Of a DNA stretch of 64,000 nucleotides, positions 1 through 9,640 are shown in pieces (positions within the stretch are counted from its first letter, which is position 1; the number at the start of each line of letters is the position of its first letter). The stretch is from Cryptomeria japonica (lineage: Eukaryota > Streptophyta > Pinopsida > Cupressales > Cupressaceae): contig NC_081412.1 of assembly GCF_030272615.1 (NCBI RefSeq), positions 480,463,157-480,527,156 of the forward strand, written 5' to 3'. Position numbers and translations under genes: made by a program. The notes below the pieces were generated by a model that had not been told where the DNA came from, made no database searches, and saw nothing but the letters and a program-made list of their open reading frames with translations.

Positions 1-400
1 ATTCCAAGAAAGCATAAACACAAACTCTTATTGGTAGTTCAAAGAAAGGCTTATTTTTGTTTACCACATGATTGTGAGTATTACCCACCTGTCTATAGAG
101 CTCACAATTAATCTATCACATAGATACTAGGGAAGTTTGTTTGGTACTATAGTGTGGCCTACTACTATGATGTATGTGAAGGTTTTAAGTTGAATGAAGT
201 AGCTCCCAAACATTTGGATCTTAGCAACAACATCTAGTGATAATCTCTTAAAAAAATCTCCTTCCAGAGTCCTTATTATAGAAAACAAAAAAAGTCATTG
301 ACTGTATAGTGGTCTTTTCTATTTCTTTTAAAATTTAGCTGAGGATAATGGTTACACACTTTTGCATTTGCATTGATGAGTGACCCTCTCTTCTTCAACC
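1..400 (-). pseudogene. Decayed unidentified ORF, downstream half
   Basis: This is the downstream part of a decayed minus-strand reading frame whose upstream half lies at 6435-7190, on the other side of E1. If E1 and one CAACC copy are ignored, the frame runs straight from the upstream half into this piece (about residues TYPRLKKRGSLINAN) and stays open to a double TAA near 250. Recognisable protein text then resumes in another frame (KRLSLDVVAKIQMFGSYF) before decaying. I do not recognise the family. It has no RT, integrase or zinc-knuckle motif, so it could be a host gene, a repeated anonymous ORF, or an accessory ORF of a transposon. It continues past the left window edge. Confidence 0.5.
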
Positions 401-1459
401 TATTAGGTCCCAAAAACAACTGAGAAGGGGGGGGGGGGTGAATCAGTTGTCAAATAAATTCAAACCAAAAACAACTTAACCAACCTTAATGCTTAATACT
501 GGTAAATCAGACTTTATGCTGGTAGACAGTTTATCAGTTAATTATAGTACCGGTAAAGATTAATGCATGAAACAGAAAGACAATAACATCCATAACACAT
601 AACACCAATATTTGTATGTGGAAACCCTATAAGGGGAAAAATCACGGTGGGAAACCTTACCCATAATCAGATGATACTACTATAGATAGTATATGTATAC
701 AAATGGGGTCTGGACATGCAAAAAGGCCAAGCACCTAGAGCTCACTACTCAAACACAAATAGGAGTCACACTAACTAAAATTGGATGGTTAAATCCAATA
801 ATGATGTACTACTTAAAATAAAATCTTCATATGCTGGATTCAATACCGGTGTAGTTCTGATTGCTTTCACAAAAACCTTTCTTCACCTTCAAATGATGTC
901 TGCATGTATAGCTCTGCTTATTCTCCCATATACCTTCTTACAATTCCTTATCCTGATCGCATATCGATCTTACAAATAAGATCTTACATATATACCATAA
1001 CCTAAGACCAATTTTAGTAGGTCATCTCTAAAAGATATTACAATAAAATAAATATAAGTAAATCAATAACCGATGCAATATCTGACTCAACATGTCGGCT
1101 TAATGCATTTACAATAACAAAAAAAATTTCTCCAAAGCATGTCGTGCTGATCTGGAATAGATAAGCCCATTGGTGCTTATTTTGGACCTATTTGCTGGTA
1201 ATAGCAATATTCAAATATGAATATGCCAATGAACAAATCTCCAAGACAAAGTGTCCAAACGATGTCTTTGACATAACCAGATGTTTTCCATGTCATCCCA
1301 AGTGCCTGTGAACAATATATCCTGTCAGTGTACCAGATACCGGTGACTGTGCATAAGTCACTTGCTTGCTGGTGAACATTGTCATTTCTCCAAAGTGCCA
1401 GAGTTGATAAGTGTTATGGGTGTTGACATCAATAACAAAACCATACCAAAATACCAACA
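401..1459 (-). repeat. E1 3' LTR
   Basis: About 1,059 bp, closely matching 5379-6434. On the plus strand it starts TATTAGG (TG mutated to TA) and ends ACCAACA, so in element orientation it begins TGTTGGT. It has a run of 12 G near the outer end, followed by TGAATCAGTTGTC. A short plus-strand ORF inside (785-979) is duplicated in the other LTR and is not a gene. Confidence 0.92.
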
Positions 1460-1460
1460 A

Positions 1461-1471
1461 TCTCCCCCTTT
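1461..1471 (-). other. E1 polypurine tract
   Basis: Plus strand TCTCCCCCTTT, which reads AAAGGGGGAGA on the minus strand, directly abuts the 3' LTR. This is the usual plus-strand primer position for an LTR retrotransposon. Similar tracts recur nearby at about 1616-1630 and 1670-1683. Confidence 0.85.
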
Positions 1472-1925
1472 GGCATTGATGACAACAAAAGATGGAAAAA
1501 CCATCAAAGTGCCAAAATAGAAATGCCAAAAACCAAAAATCAATATCTCCCCAAAAAAGATTATAACCAAAAATCAAAATTCAGATACAAAGAGTAATCA
1601 ATCTCTCCCAAAGAAATAGTCTCTCCCCTTGAGAGTAACATGTGTTCTCCTTGTGTTTTTGCATATCAATCTCTCCCCCTTTGACATCAAATGCCAAAGC
1701 CAATACAAAAGCCAGGTTCAAATACAAAATACCAACCAATTCAGTATGCCAACTACTCCCCCTGAGAAGTAGCTCTCCTCATCAAAGCCAGAGTAAAAGA
1801 TTTCTCTGTTAGTTCTGTCAGTTGATGATAAACATCAATTGTCTAAGACTCTACCAATGAGGGTATGACCCCAAGCTAATCTCTGAGATATTCAAAAGTC
1901 TCCTTAGGCAAAGGCTTAAGGAATA
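1472..1925 (-). other. E1 3' untranslated region
   Basis: Non-coding stretch between the end of the truncated pol and the polypurine tract. It holds repeated CTCTCCCCCTTT-like blocks (polypurine on the element strand) and no supportable ORF. Confidence 0.7.
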
Positions 1926-2895
1926 TTTCTTGGTTGTTCATCTGAGATATTTCTTGGTCTATACAGTACTTGGATTGACTTAAGAATATAACTTTATCAG
2001 TTTGTGAAATCTGCAATCCTAAAAAGAATTGTATCTCTCCATCATCGACATTTCAAATTCATGTTGCATTTGAATAGAAAAGTCTTTACATAATCCATCT
2101 TCTCCTCCAAAGATTATATCATCAACAAAAACTTCTATAACCAAGATGTCATCATTTGTCACTTTATAGTATAAGTTGTTGTTAGCATTACCTTTAGAAA
2201 ATCAAATCTTCAAAAGATATTTATCCAATCTAGCATACCAAGCTCTTGGAGCTTGCTTCAACCCACACAAGGCTTTCCTTAACCTGCAAACCATATCTTT
2301 ATTATCTGTCAAAGAAAATCCATCAGGTTGCTCAATGTAAACTTCTTCTTCAAGATCTCTATTCAAAAATGCACATTTAATATCCATTTGATATTCTTTG
2401 TAGTTCCTGTGTGCTGCAAAAGCCAAGAATAATCTGACTACCTCAATTCTAGCTACTGGTGCAAAGGTTTCATTATAATCAATTCCTTCTTTCTAAGAAT
2501 ATCCCTTACACACTAGTCTTTCTTTATTTCTGATTACCTGCCCATCTTCGTTAAGTTTGTTTCTGAATACCTATTTTGTTCCAATCACATTTTTGTCTCT
2601 AGGTCAGGAAACTAATGTCCATGTGTTATTCTTCTCAATTTGTTCTAGTTCCTCTTCCATAACTTTAATACAATGCTCATCTTCACATGCCTCATTAATT
2701 GATGATGGTTCAATTTGAGAAATAAGACATACCTCTTCATTTTCCAGTCTTCCTCTTGTCATAACTCCTTGATACTTGTTCCCAATTATTTGATTTTCAG
2801 AGTGGTTCAATCTTACATACTCGAGTGTCTTCATTTTTTGTTGTTCCTCAGTTACAGTGGAATTTTCTGATGATACCGGTGTAACTGGATCTTCA
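1926..2895 (-). pseudogene. E1 reverse transcriptase remnant, internal deletion
   Basis: Continuation of the E1 polyprotein in the same frame as the 807-codon ORF, broken by several in-frame stops. It contains the integrase-RT linker, then copia RT text with the conserved KARLVCKGY-like region (decayed), FLNRDLEEEVYIEQPDGF, LKQAPRAWYARLDKYL, and the catalytic FVDDIIFGG near 2110-2140. Near 1930-1975 the frame jumps from the RT segment SQTDK...QSKY to the C-terminal KPLPKETFEYLRD. This removes roughly 230 codons that E2 still has, including all of RNase H. No function is expected. Confidence 0.85.
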
Positions 2896-2897
2896 TT

Positions 2898-5321
2898 CTA
2901 TACCGATGGATTCAATGTAGGTTCATTTTCCAGTATCTTTATTGTCAGTTCATAGTCTATATACCTTGAAGTTCCTCTAAATTGTTCATCAATCTTCACA
3001 TTTGTACTCTCAGTAATTTTCTGCAATCTCTTGTTAAAACATCTATATGCTTTGCTCTTAGATGAACAACCAAGAAATATTCCTTCATCACTTCTAGGAT
3101 CAAATTTTCCAATATACTCATCTCTTCTAATATAGCATTTACTTCCAAATATTATAAAATATTTAAGAGTAGGAGTAATACCAAACCATAGTTCATGAGG
3201 GGTCTTACTAGTTTCTCCTTTGATGTGAACTTTGTTGACTGTATAGACCATTGTGCTTACTGCCTCTCTCCAATATACATGTGGTAGATTTGCTTCAAAT
3301 AACATACTTCTAGCTGCATACAAGATAGTTTTGTTTTTCCTTTCTACAACTCCATTCTGTTGTGGTGTCTGGGGTGCTAATAATTGTCTTCTGATTCCAT
3401 TCACTTCATAGAATGTGTTAAATTCCTTAGATGTGAATTCACCTCCTTGATCTGATCTCAGACAATTGATTTTCTTACCGGATTCATTTTCTACCATTGC
3501 TTTGAATAATTTGAACTTCCCAAGTGCTCCTAATTTTTCTATGAGAAAACTAACCCAACACATTCTAGAATATTCATCAATGATTAGCATGAAATATCTA
3601 TCACCTTGTAAGCTTTTAGTTCTAGCTGGACCACATAAATCAGTGTGAATTAAGTCAGGAGCATTATTGGATTTTTCTGGAATACTTTTAAAAGATGCTT
3701 TACCTTGTTTTCCAAATTGACATTCCTTCCATACCAGATTGTGAGGTTTAACAATCTTAGGTAAGTCTCTAACTACCTTAGTAGTACTGATTTTTACCAT
3801 GCAATCAAAATTTACATGATAGAGTCTCTTATGCCATAGCCAACTTTCATCAATGTGTGCAATCAAGCATGTCTTTTCACTGTTATTTAAATGAAAGATA
3901 TTTCCTCTAGTTTGATTATCGGTTGCAATTTCCAAACTAGATCTGTTCATAATTTTGCATTTTCCATTCTTGAATTGTAACTGAAATCCTTTTTCAACCA
4001 ATTGACCAACACTCAAAAGATTATGCTTTAAACCTTCTACATAGTAAACATTGTCTATATTATGCTTACCATCAAGAGATATAGTACCTTTTCTTTTAAT
4101 CAAACAAGCTTTATCATCTCCAAATCTTACCAGACCTCCATTATATTCCTGAAAGTTCAAGAATTTACCTTTATCACCAGACATATGATGTGAACATCTT
4201 GAATCAATGATCCATTCATCCTTAACTTCAACTTTAGCTGCTAGGGCCTGCTCTACCGGTTGAACAGTAGGTGTCAGTTGATCTTCTGTTATAGAAACAA
4301 AAACCCATCCATTGTTTGTTGGATCTTCATCAGAATCATCAGTGACTCCTTCATCAACAAGATAACAAGATTTATCTTTATTCTTCTTAAATCTGTATCT
4401 CTGATATTCAGGGTTAGGCTTGTATGTTCTTCTAGCTTCTTCTCTTAGTCTAGCATGTATATCAGGGCATCTTGAAGCCATATGACCAATCTTATTACAG
4501 TTAAAACATTTAAAGGGTGCTTTACCTTCATACTTACTTCCAACTGGACCTTTAGGCATTTTCCTTGCAAATAGTGCTTCAAGTTCTTCATTTTCTCTCC
4601 TTCTTTCCTCAAGTTCTCTTGCATAAAAGGCTTTCCAATCAAATTTATCAAAAGATGGTGTAGATGATGTTGATGCTTTAAAGGCTAAATCTGTATTTAT
4701 AGTAGCAACAGGACCAAATTCCTCAATTTCAAAAGCTGAAAGTTTTCCAATTAATGTATCCCTAGTCACTGATGAATTAGGCATTGTTCTCAATTCATTT
4801 ATAGCAGTAACTTTCATTTTATATGCTAGTGACAATCCTCTTAAAACTTTTGAAACAATTTCATCTTCACTTAAGGTTCCTCCACAACATTTAATACCCA
4901 AAACAATTTCATTTACTCTTTCCATAAAAGCAGAAATCCTTTCATCTTCTTCCATTTTTGAATTTTCATACCTGACCCAGAAGCTTTCAAGTTTTGCAAT
5001 TTTGACTGTGGAATATCCTTCATTCAATGTTTCCAAATGATCCCAAATAGCTTTAGCAGTAGACCTATATGATAATCCCATGATTTGTTGATCTAATAAT
5101 ACGCTCAAAAGTGCTTCTCTTGCCTTGCAATCATTTTCTTCATCTTTTCCAAAGGGAGGTGGATTAGGCTGACTTTGAGTAGGAGCAATATAGCCATTCT
5201 TTGTAACATCCCAGATGTCCTTTCCAATGCAATTTAGGTGTCTCTCCATTATGATCTTCCATATACCATAGTTGGTTCCATCAAGTTTAGGACTGTCCTT
5301 CCTGAAATAGTTAGTAGACAT
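2898..5321 (-). CDS. E1 Gag-protease-integrase polyprotein (807 aa)
   Basis: Longest open frame in the window. The start ATG lies 43 bp from the primer site. Residues 1-230 are copia gag (UBN2-like). A zinc knuckle CFNCNKIGHMASRC is near residues 270-283. The protease motif is near 372 and reads DSRCSHHM, so the usual DSG has become DSR while the catalytic Asp remains. Next come the GAG-pre-integrase HHCC region, whose first Cys of the CxxC pair is Trp, and the integrase core with all three acidic residues (HTDLCG about 561, SDQGGEF about 620, NGVVERKN about 656). The frame ends at a TAG, after which the same frame continues as decayed RT. Translation could yield capsid and integrase parts but not RT, so any mobility would need help in trans. 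Confidence 0.88.
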   Translation of the reverse strand: MSTNYFRKDSPKLDGTNYGIWKIIMERHLNCIGKDIWDVTKNGYIAPTQSQPNPPPFGKDEENDCKAREALLSVLLDQQIMGLSYRSTAKAIWDHLETLNEGYSTVKIAKLESFWVRYENSKMEEDERISAFMERVNEIVLGIKCCGGTLSEDEIVSKVLRGLSLAYKMKVTAINELRTMPNSSVTRDTLIGKLSAFEIEEFGPVATINTDLAFKASTSSTPSFDKFDWKAFYARELEERRRENEELEALFARKMPKGPVGSKYEGKAPFKCFNCNKIGHMASRCPDIHARLREEARRTYKPNPEYQRYRFKKNKDKSCYLVDEGVTDDSDEDPTNNGWVFVSITEDQLTPTVQPVEQALAAKVEVKDEWIIDSRCSHHMSGDKGKFLNFQEYNGGLVRFGDDKACLIKRKGTISLDGKHNIDNVYYVEGLKHNLLSVGQLVEKGFQLQFKNGKCKIMNRSSLEIATDNQTRGNIFHLNNSEKTCLIAHIDESWLWHKRLYHVNFDCMVKISTTKVVRDLPKIVKPHNLVWKECQFGKQGKASFKSIPEKSNNAPDLIHTDLCGPARTKSLQGDRYFMLIIDEYSRMCWVSFLIEKLGALGKFKLFKAMVENESGKKINCLRSDQGGEFTSKEFNTFYEVNGIRRQLLAPQTPQQNGVVERKNKTILYAARSMLFEANLPHVYWREAVSTMVYTVNKVHIKGETSKTPHELWFGITPTLKYFIIFGSKCYIRRDEYIGKFDPRSDEGIFLGCSSKSKAYRCFNKRLQKITESTNVKIDEQFRGTSRYIDYELTIKILENEPTLNPSV

Positions 5322-5364
5322 TGGATCTCCTCAAACTGTTAAACTTGTGCAAAAAGAGGACTAA

Positions 5365-5376
5365 GCTCTGATACCA
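5365..5376 (-). other. E1 primer binding site (tRNA-iMet)
   Basis: Plus strand GCTCTGATACCA, which is TGGTATCAGAGC on the minus strand. This is the canonical 12-nt complement of plant initiator tRNA-Met, 2 nt inside the 5' LTR. Confidence 0.92.
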
Positions 5377-5378
5377 AT

Positions 5379-6434
5379 TGTTAGGTCCCAGAGACAACTG
5401 AGAGGGGGGGGGGGGGGTTGAATCGGTTGTCAAATAAATTCAAACCAAAAAGAACTTAACCAACCTTAATGCTTAATACCGGTAAATCATACTTTATGTT
5501 GGTAGACAGTTTATCAATTAATTACAGTACCGGTAAAGATTAATGCATGAAACAGAAAGACAATAACATCCACAACACATAACACCAATATTTGTATGTG
5601 GAAAACCTGTAAGGGGAAAAAACATGGTGGGAAACCTTACCCACAATCATATGATACTACTACAAATAGTATGTGTATACAAATGGGGTCTGCACATGCA
5701 GAAAGGCCAAGCACCTAGAGCTCACAGCTCAAACACAAATAGGAGTCACACTAACTACAATTGGATGGTTAAATATAATAATGATGTACTTCTTAAAATA
5801 GCATCTTCATATGCTGGATTCAGTATCGGTGTAGTTCTGATTGCTTTCACAAAAACCTTGCTTCACCTTCAAATCATGTCTGCGTGTATAGCTTTGCTTA
5901 TTCTCGCATATACCTTCTTACAAATCCTGATCGTATATCGATCTTACAAATAAGATCTTACATATATACCATAACCTAAGACCAATTTTAGTAGGTCAGC
6001 TCTAAAAGATATTACAATAAAATAATTATAAGTAAATCAATAACCGATGCAATATCTGATTCAACATGTCAGCTTAATGCATTTATAATAACAACAAAAT
6101 CATCTCCAAAGTGTGTCGTGCTGATCTAGAATAGATAAGCTTGTCGATGCTTATTTTGGACCTATTTGCCGGTAACAACAACTATGCAAATACGAATATG
6201 CTAATGAACAAATCTCCAAGATAAAGTGTCCAAATGATGTCTTTGACATAACCAGATGTTTTCCATGTCATCCCAAGTGTCGATGAACAATATATCCTGC
6301 CGGTGTACTAGATACCGGTGACTGTGCATAAGTCACTTGCTTGCCGATGAACATTGCCATTTCTCCAAAGTGCCAGAGTTGATAAGTGTTATAGGTGTTG
6401 ACATCAATGACAGAACCATACCAAAATACCAACA
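5379..6434 (-). repeat. E1 5' LTR
   Basis: About 1,056 bp, starting TGTTAGG and ending ACCAACA on the plus strand. It carries a 14-G run where the other LTR has 12. It is followed by the target duplication CAACC. Confidence 0.93.
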
Positions 6435-7190
6435 CAACCTAGGGTAGGTGGCCTAAGTAGCTAGTAAGTATACTAGGTATAATGTCATATAGAATGTGGG
6501 ATCATTCTTCACCTTGACTAGTTTTTTTTGTCTAGGCTGTCACTTATCATTCTTCCCCAATCAATGAAATCCTTTATGGTTGCAATGGTCTTTATTAATA
6601 GTAGAATCCATGGCCCAGACTCCTTAGCATCTAGTAAACCAACCACTCTACTCAAGAGAGAAACATAATACTTTGCATCTATATTCAAGTAGGGTCTATG
6701 GACTTCCTTGATTTGTTGTATTTGTTGACTCTTTCTCGACTTGTCAAATAATTGATCATTGATATATGCCATTAGATTTTGTCATTATTTTAGTATTGCT
6801 CCCCAAAGGTAATTTTGACACTAACATATTGATTGCATCATGGGATATAAATATTGCTTCAATTGCATCAAAGAAATATCTAAGGTGATTTCTCCTAATG
6901 GGCCATAAACTCTCCTTTCATCTGACTTTTAGTTCATGGTGTAGGCCAAAACCAAATCTAGAGATTAAAGTGAAATAGGAAATCCAACAGCTTTCACCAA
7001 TCCAGATTGCACAAGAAATGCAGTTCAAACTATCCTTCCATCCAGATTTGACATTCTTCTCCAGAATTCTTGTAGTTCTATGTGCCCCAAGTCAGTGTTA
7101 GTGACCAACTTGTCGACTGATACCAACTTGGTTGGAGGAAGGTGGTCTTTGAATTTTTACTTCAATAACATTACTTATTCCTGAATCATT
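6435..7190 (-). pseudogene. Decayed unidentified ORF, upstream half
   Basis: Minus-strand protein-like text starts near 7160-7190 and runs to E1. Readable blocks include HIELQEFWRRMSNLDGRIV, TAFLVQSGLVKAVGFPISL, SDERRVYGPLGEITLDIS, then after a frameshift FDAIEAIFISHDAINMLVSK, and after another shift the 84-codon stretch 6518-6772 (LLSRVVGLLDAKESGPW, IATIKDFIDWGRMISDSL). At least three in-frame stops and two frameshifts are present. The text continues in frame into 1-400 once E1 is ignored. The family is not identified, and its lack of TE enzymatic motifs leaves host gene versus anonymous repeat ORF open. Confidence 0.55.
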
Positions 7191-8370
7191 ACCGATTATG
7201 CATGAAAACAAGCTTAGGCGGCAATATATTATTATGGCAAGGAAAATAACTTATACCTTTAGCTACTCATTGCACTTTTGTTGGAAATTCAAACAATGTT
7301 AAAACTAACAAACTACTTAATTATTCAAGCAATTAAAATTATTAATGAAAAAAACTATCTATATTTAGAAAATAAAATCCCCCTTTTTGGGGGTTGGGGG
7401 CATGAAATCCTCGATCCCCACTTAAGGCCTTTGCCTAAGGTTTTTGAGAGGTTGAGGCTTCCAACCCCTAAAACATTAGTCGGGCATAACCTTTAGGGGT
7501 TGAGGGTGTCATACCTATGATACCTTTTGGGTATTGGGGATGTGACATCCCCGATGCCTAACACAAATGGGAGTCATAAGATTGGGAAATAGGGATTTCA
7601 CATCTATAATATGTTTTGGATCTGCACATTCTTAGGACCTCGTGAGTTGATAAGTATTCATTTGTTTTATGCCATGGGTCATAACTTTGAAGTTTAACCA
7701 TCTATATTTGTATTTTAATCTTTGATTTCAATTTGTAGCATTGTCTTCTATTCATACATTTGATACCTAGTTTTAAACTAACTTGTAGGAAAAGGGTATT
7801 CTCAATGCAGATTCATATTTTATTGGTCACACTAAAACCTAGCTAGGTTGAATTAGCATTCCAAGTTTGCATTAATGAACAAGGAACACACAGGTATGAG
7901 TAACATGTTGGATTAAAAAATACAAATCCTAACAAAAATTCCTCATATTGTGGAAGGATGGGGAGTGAACATCCTAAGGGGCTACACCAAGTAAATAAAC
8001 CAAAGGACAAAATAAAATATAATGCAGAGGCCCACAAGGTCACTGCCTAACACAACACAAACAAAACAAAAGGAACCACACAACAAAAACTATGAAAAGA
8101 AAAAAAAATGACACCAAACCCTACCTCCAAGCTCATGAAGGATGAGCCTAAATATTGGCTACGTTGGTAATGAGCCCTTGGAATCAATCGACCTCACTCA
8201 ACCATGAGACAACTCTACTCTTGTCCAAAACATGAGAATAGATCTCGAGTGTAACAAAAATAGGTAAAACAAAGTGAGAAAAATGAGCCTCAAACTTGGG
8301 CTTTTATAGGACTCAAGTGCATTAAATGCACCTAGAGGTGGTAGGTAAGGGTCTTAGTCATTATCAAAGG

Positions 8371-8418
8371 TTGGGGGTATTGGGTATGCATAGAGATATG
8401 CATACTCGGTACCCCCAA
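8371..8418. repeat. Long imperfect hairpin
   Basis: Two 21-nt arms separated by a 6-nt loop (AGAGAT), pairing at 18 of 21 positions. The arms begin TTGGGGGTA and end TACCCCCAA, with perfect ATGCAT next to the loop. The hairpin lies just upstream (minus strand) of the TATAAAA at 8302-8308. Confidence 0.7.
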
Positions 8419-8574
8419 TGCCTAATACTAGAAAGAGTAGCATCAAGGGTCGATGATTTCGCATCCTTGACACCTAAAGATCAACACAAGAGAAACCAAT
8501 GGGGGTTGGGGCTACTAGGCCTCTAGAAGGAACACACAACGCTTAACCTCAATCCCTAAAAGCCTAAAAAAGTG

Positions 8575-8680
8575 TAAAACAAAACAAGGTAAATAAAAAG
8601 GAAAAAGAGATAAAAAAGATGGAAGAGAAAAGAAAAAAGGAGACAAATATAAGAAACAAAGACAGAAGGAAAAAGGGGTC
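8575..8680 (+). repeat. Purine-rich low-complexity tract
   Basis: About 105 bp that is mostly A and G on the plus strand, with very few pyrimidines. Minus-strand ORFs across it are pyrimidine-run artefacts (Phe/Leu/Ser-rich). Confidence 0.7.
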
Positions 8681-8984
8681 CCCCACTTGCTTAAATGAGA
8701 AAGTGGGGTGTGAGTTTTGAAGGCACAACAAAAAGGCACCAAACAAAAAGAAATGATTTGAGCATTTCTTCATCAACAAACATCACTTTTCTCAAATCTT
8801 GACCAAAAGGGGATACCCTAGTACCAATTTTTTGTTTACAACTATCACATGTCTTTCAAAACTTACTTCCAAACATCGATATCAAGTGTGTTCTTTGTAA
8901 ATATGTTCCACCCAAGGTCTCAGTGAGGAGGACTAGGAGTGGAATAAAGTCAAAATACACATTATTTGATCACGTTTCTCAAAA

Positions 8985-9095
8985 CTTACTAGGCATAGCT
9001 CTATTGCTAGCCAGACATCCATAGCCCTGATAGAGGTACATAGAATAGCCCGACTGCTAGCTAGGTGTCCAAAGTCCTGGTGGATATTACTAGAA
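8985..9095 (-). repeat. G1 3'-region tandem module (~55-60 bp, two copies)
   Basis: Two diverged units side by side. Each carries a core like GGCTATGGATGTCTGGCTAG followed by CAAT.GAGCTAT (minus orientation). The 20-nt core occurs exactly, in the same orientation relative to the host element, at 19356-19375 in E6, where it is also tandemly duplicated. It lies downstream of G1 integrase in non-coding DNA. Confidence 0.65.
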
Positions 9096-9640
9096 TCAAT
9101 CTCTTGTTGTTTAATTCACTAATTCTTTTCTTGGAATCTTTTAATTTCTTGAGCACTTTTCCATGATACATATATATTTACTTTTGTCCAACAACATAGC
9201 TCCATCTGAAGCTTTTATGAGGGTTGAGAACCACCGTGGTCATTTTGAGAAATCACAACCATAAGATGAATCTATCATGAGACTATTGTAAAGAAACCTA
9301 TTCAAAAAATTGGTACTTAATTGTTTGTAGATATAGACCCAATGTGTGGACATAACGGTACTCCACTTTATGTGAGAGATATCCTTTTTTAAGCTCAATA
9401 TACTATAGTTGTCGCTCCTAAGTAAATGTTGAGTTCCTCCTAATATTTTGATGAATAAATACAAACAATTTATCTTGCACAAAGAGCTTGAAGACCTTAC
9501 ACATTTGAGGGTACACCACCCACAAAGGCCAAAAAAAAAAATGAAAGAAAAGAAGAGGGGACAAATAAATAGGATGATGGCAACAAACCCAAACCCAAAA
9601 TAAGGAAAACCTACACCTACTATAGTACATGGGAAAAAAC
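9096..9640 (-). other. G1 3' non-coding region after integrase
   Basis: Follows the end of the G1 polyprotein. A long minus ORF (9240-9713) overlaps it. Its first part is a shifted frame of the integrase C-terminus and the rest is hydrophobic, low-complexity sequence without recognisable domains, so I do not call it a gene. Confidence 0.45.

Larger units (their letters stand above)
401..6434 (-). mobile_element. E1: Ty1/copia LTR retrotransposon, RNase H deleted
   Basis: Complete LTR-to-LTR copia element on the minus strand. LTRs lie at 401-1459 and 5379-6434. The exact 5-bp target duplication CAACC is at 396-400 and 6435-6439. A tRNA-iMet primer site and a polypurine tract are in the expected places. 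Domain order on the minus strand is gag, protease, integrase, RT, which is the copia order. The frame from gag to RT is one continuous frame interrupted only by in-frame stops, with no frameshifts seen up to RT. About 0.7 kb covering the RT C-terminus and RNase H is missing relative to E2, so the copy cannot be autonomous. It inserted into a decayed ORF (1-400 / 6435-7190). Confidence 0.93.
7191..8780. other. Non-coding DNA, candidate LTR/promoter region
   Basis: No supportable gene. It contains a TATAAAA box on the minus strand (8302-8308), several GC-rich palindromes (for example GGGGATGTGACATCCCC near 7534-7550, and the hairpin at 8371-8418) and a purine-rich stretch at 8575-8680. Its position downstream of G1 integrase would suit a G1 3' LTR. 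I found no matching second copy in the window, so this stays a guess. Confidence 0.35.

Noticed and set aside
421-438. G-run as telomere-like or CRISPR-related repeat
   Set aside because: It is a simple homopolymer at a fixed LTR position, with no telomere unit and no spacer structure.
785-979. Short plus-strand ORF in E1 3' LTR, with a near-copy at 5624-5953
   Set aside because: Both lie in the same place within the two LTRs. The similarity comes from LTR duplication, the orientation is antisense, and no domain is visible.
8515-8779. Phe/Leu-rich minus-strand ORFs resembling membrane proteins
   Set aside because: They are translations of the pyrimidine strand of a purine-rich tract, not transmembrane genes.
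7191-8780. Pairing 7191-8780 and 62396-63609 as the two LTRs of G1
   Set aside because: Both have TATA-like promoters in plausible positions, but I found no shared words long enough to call them homologous.
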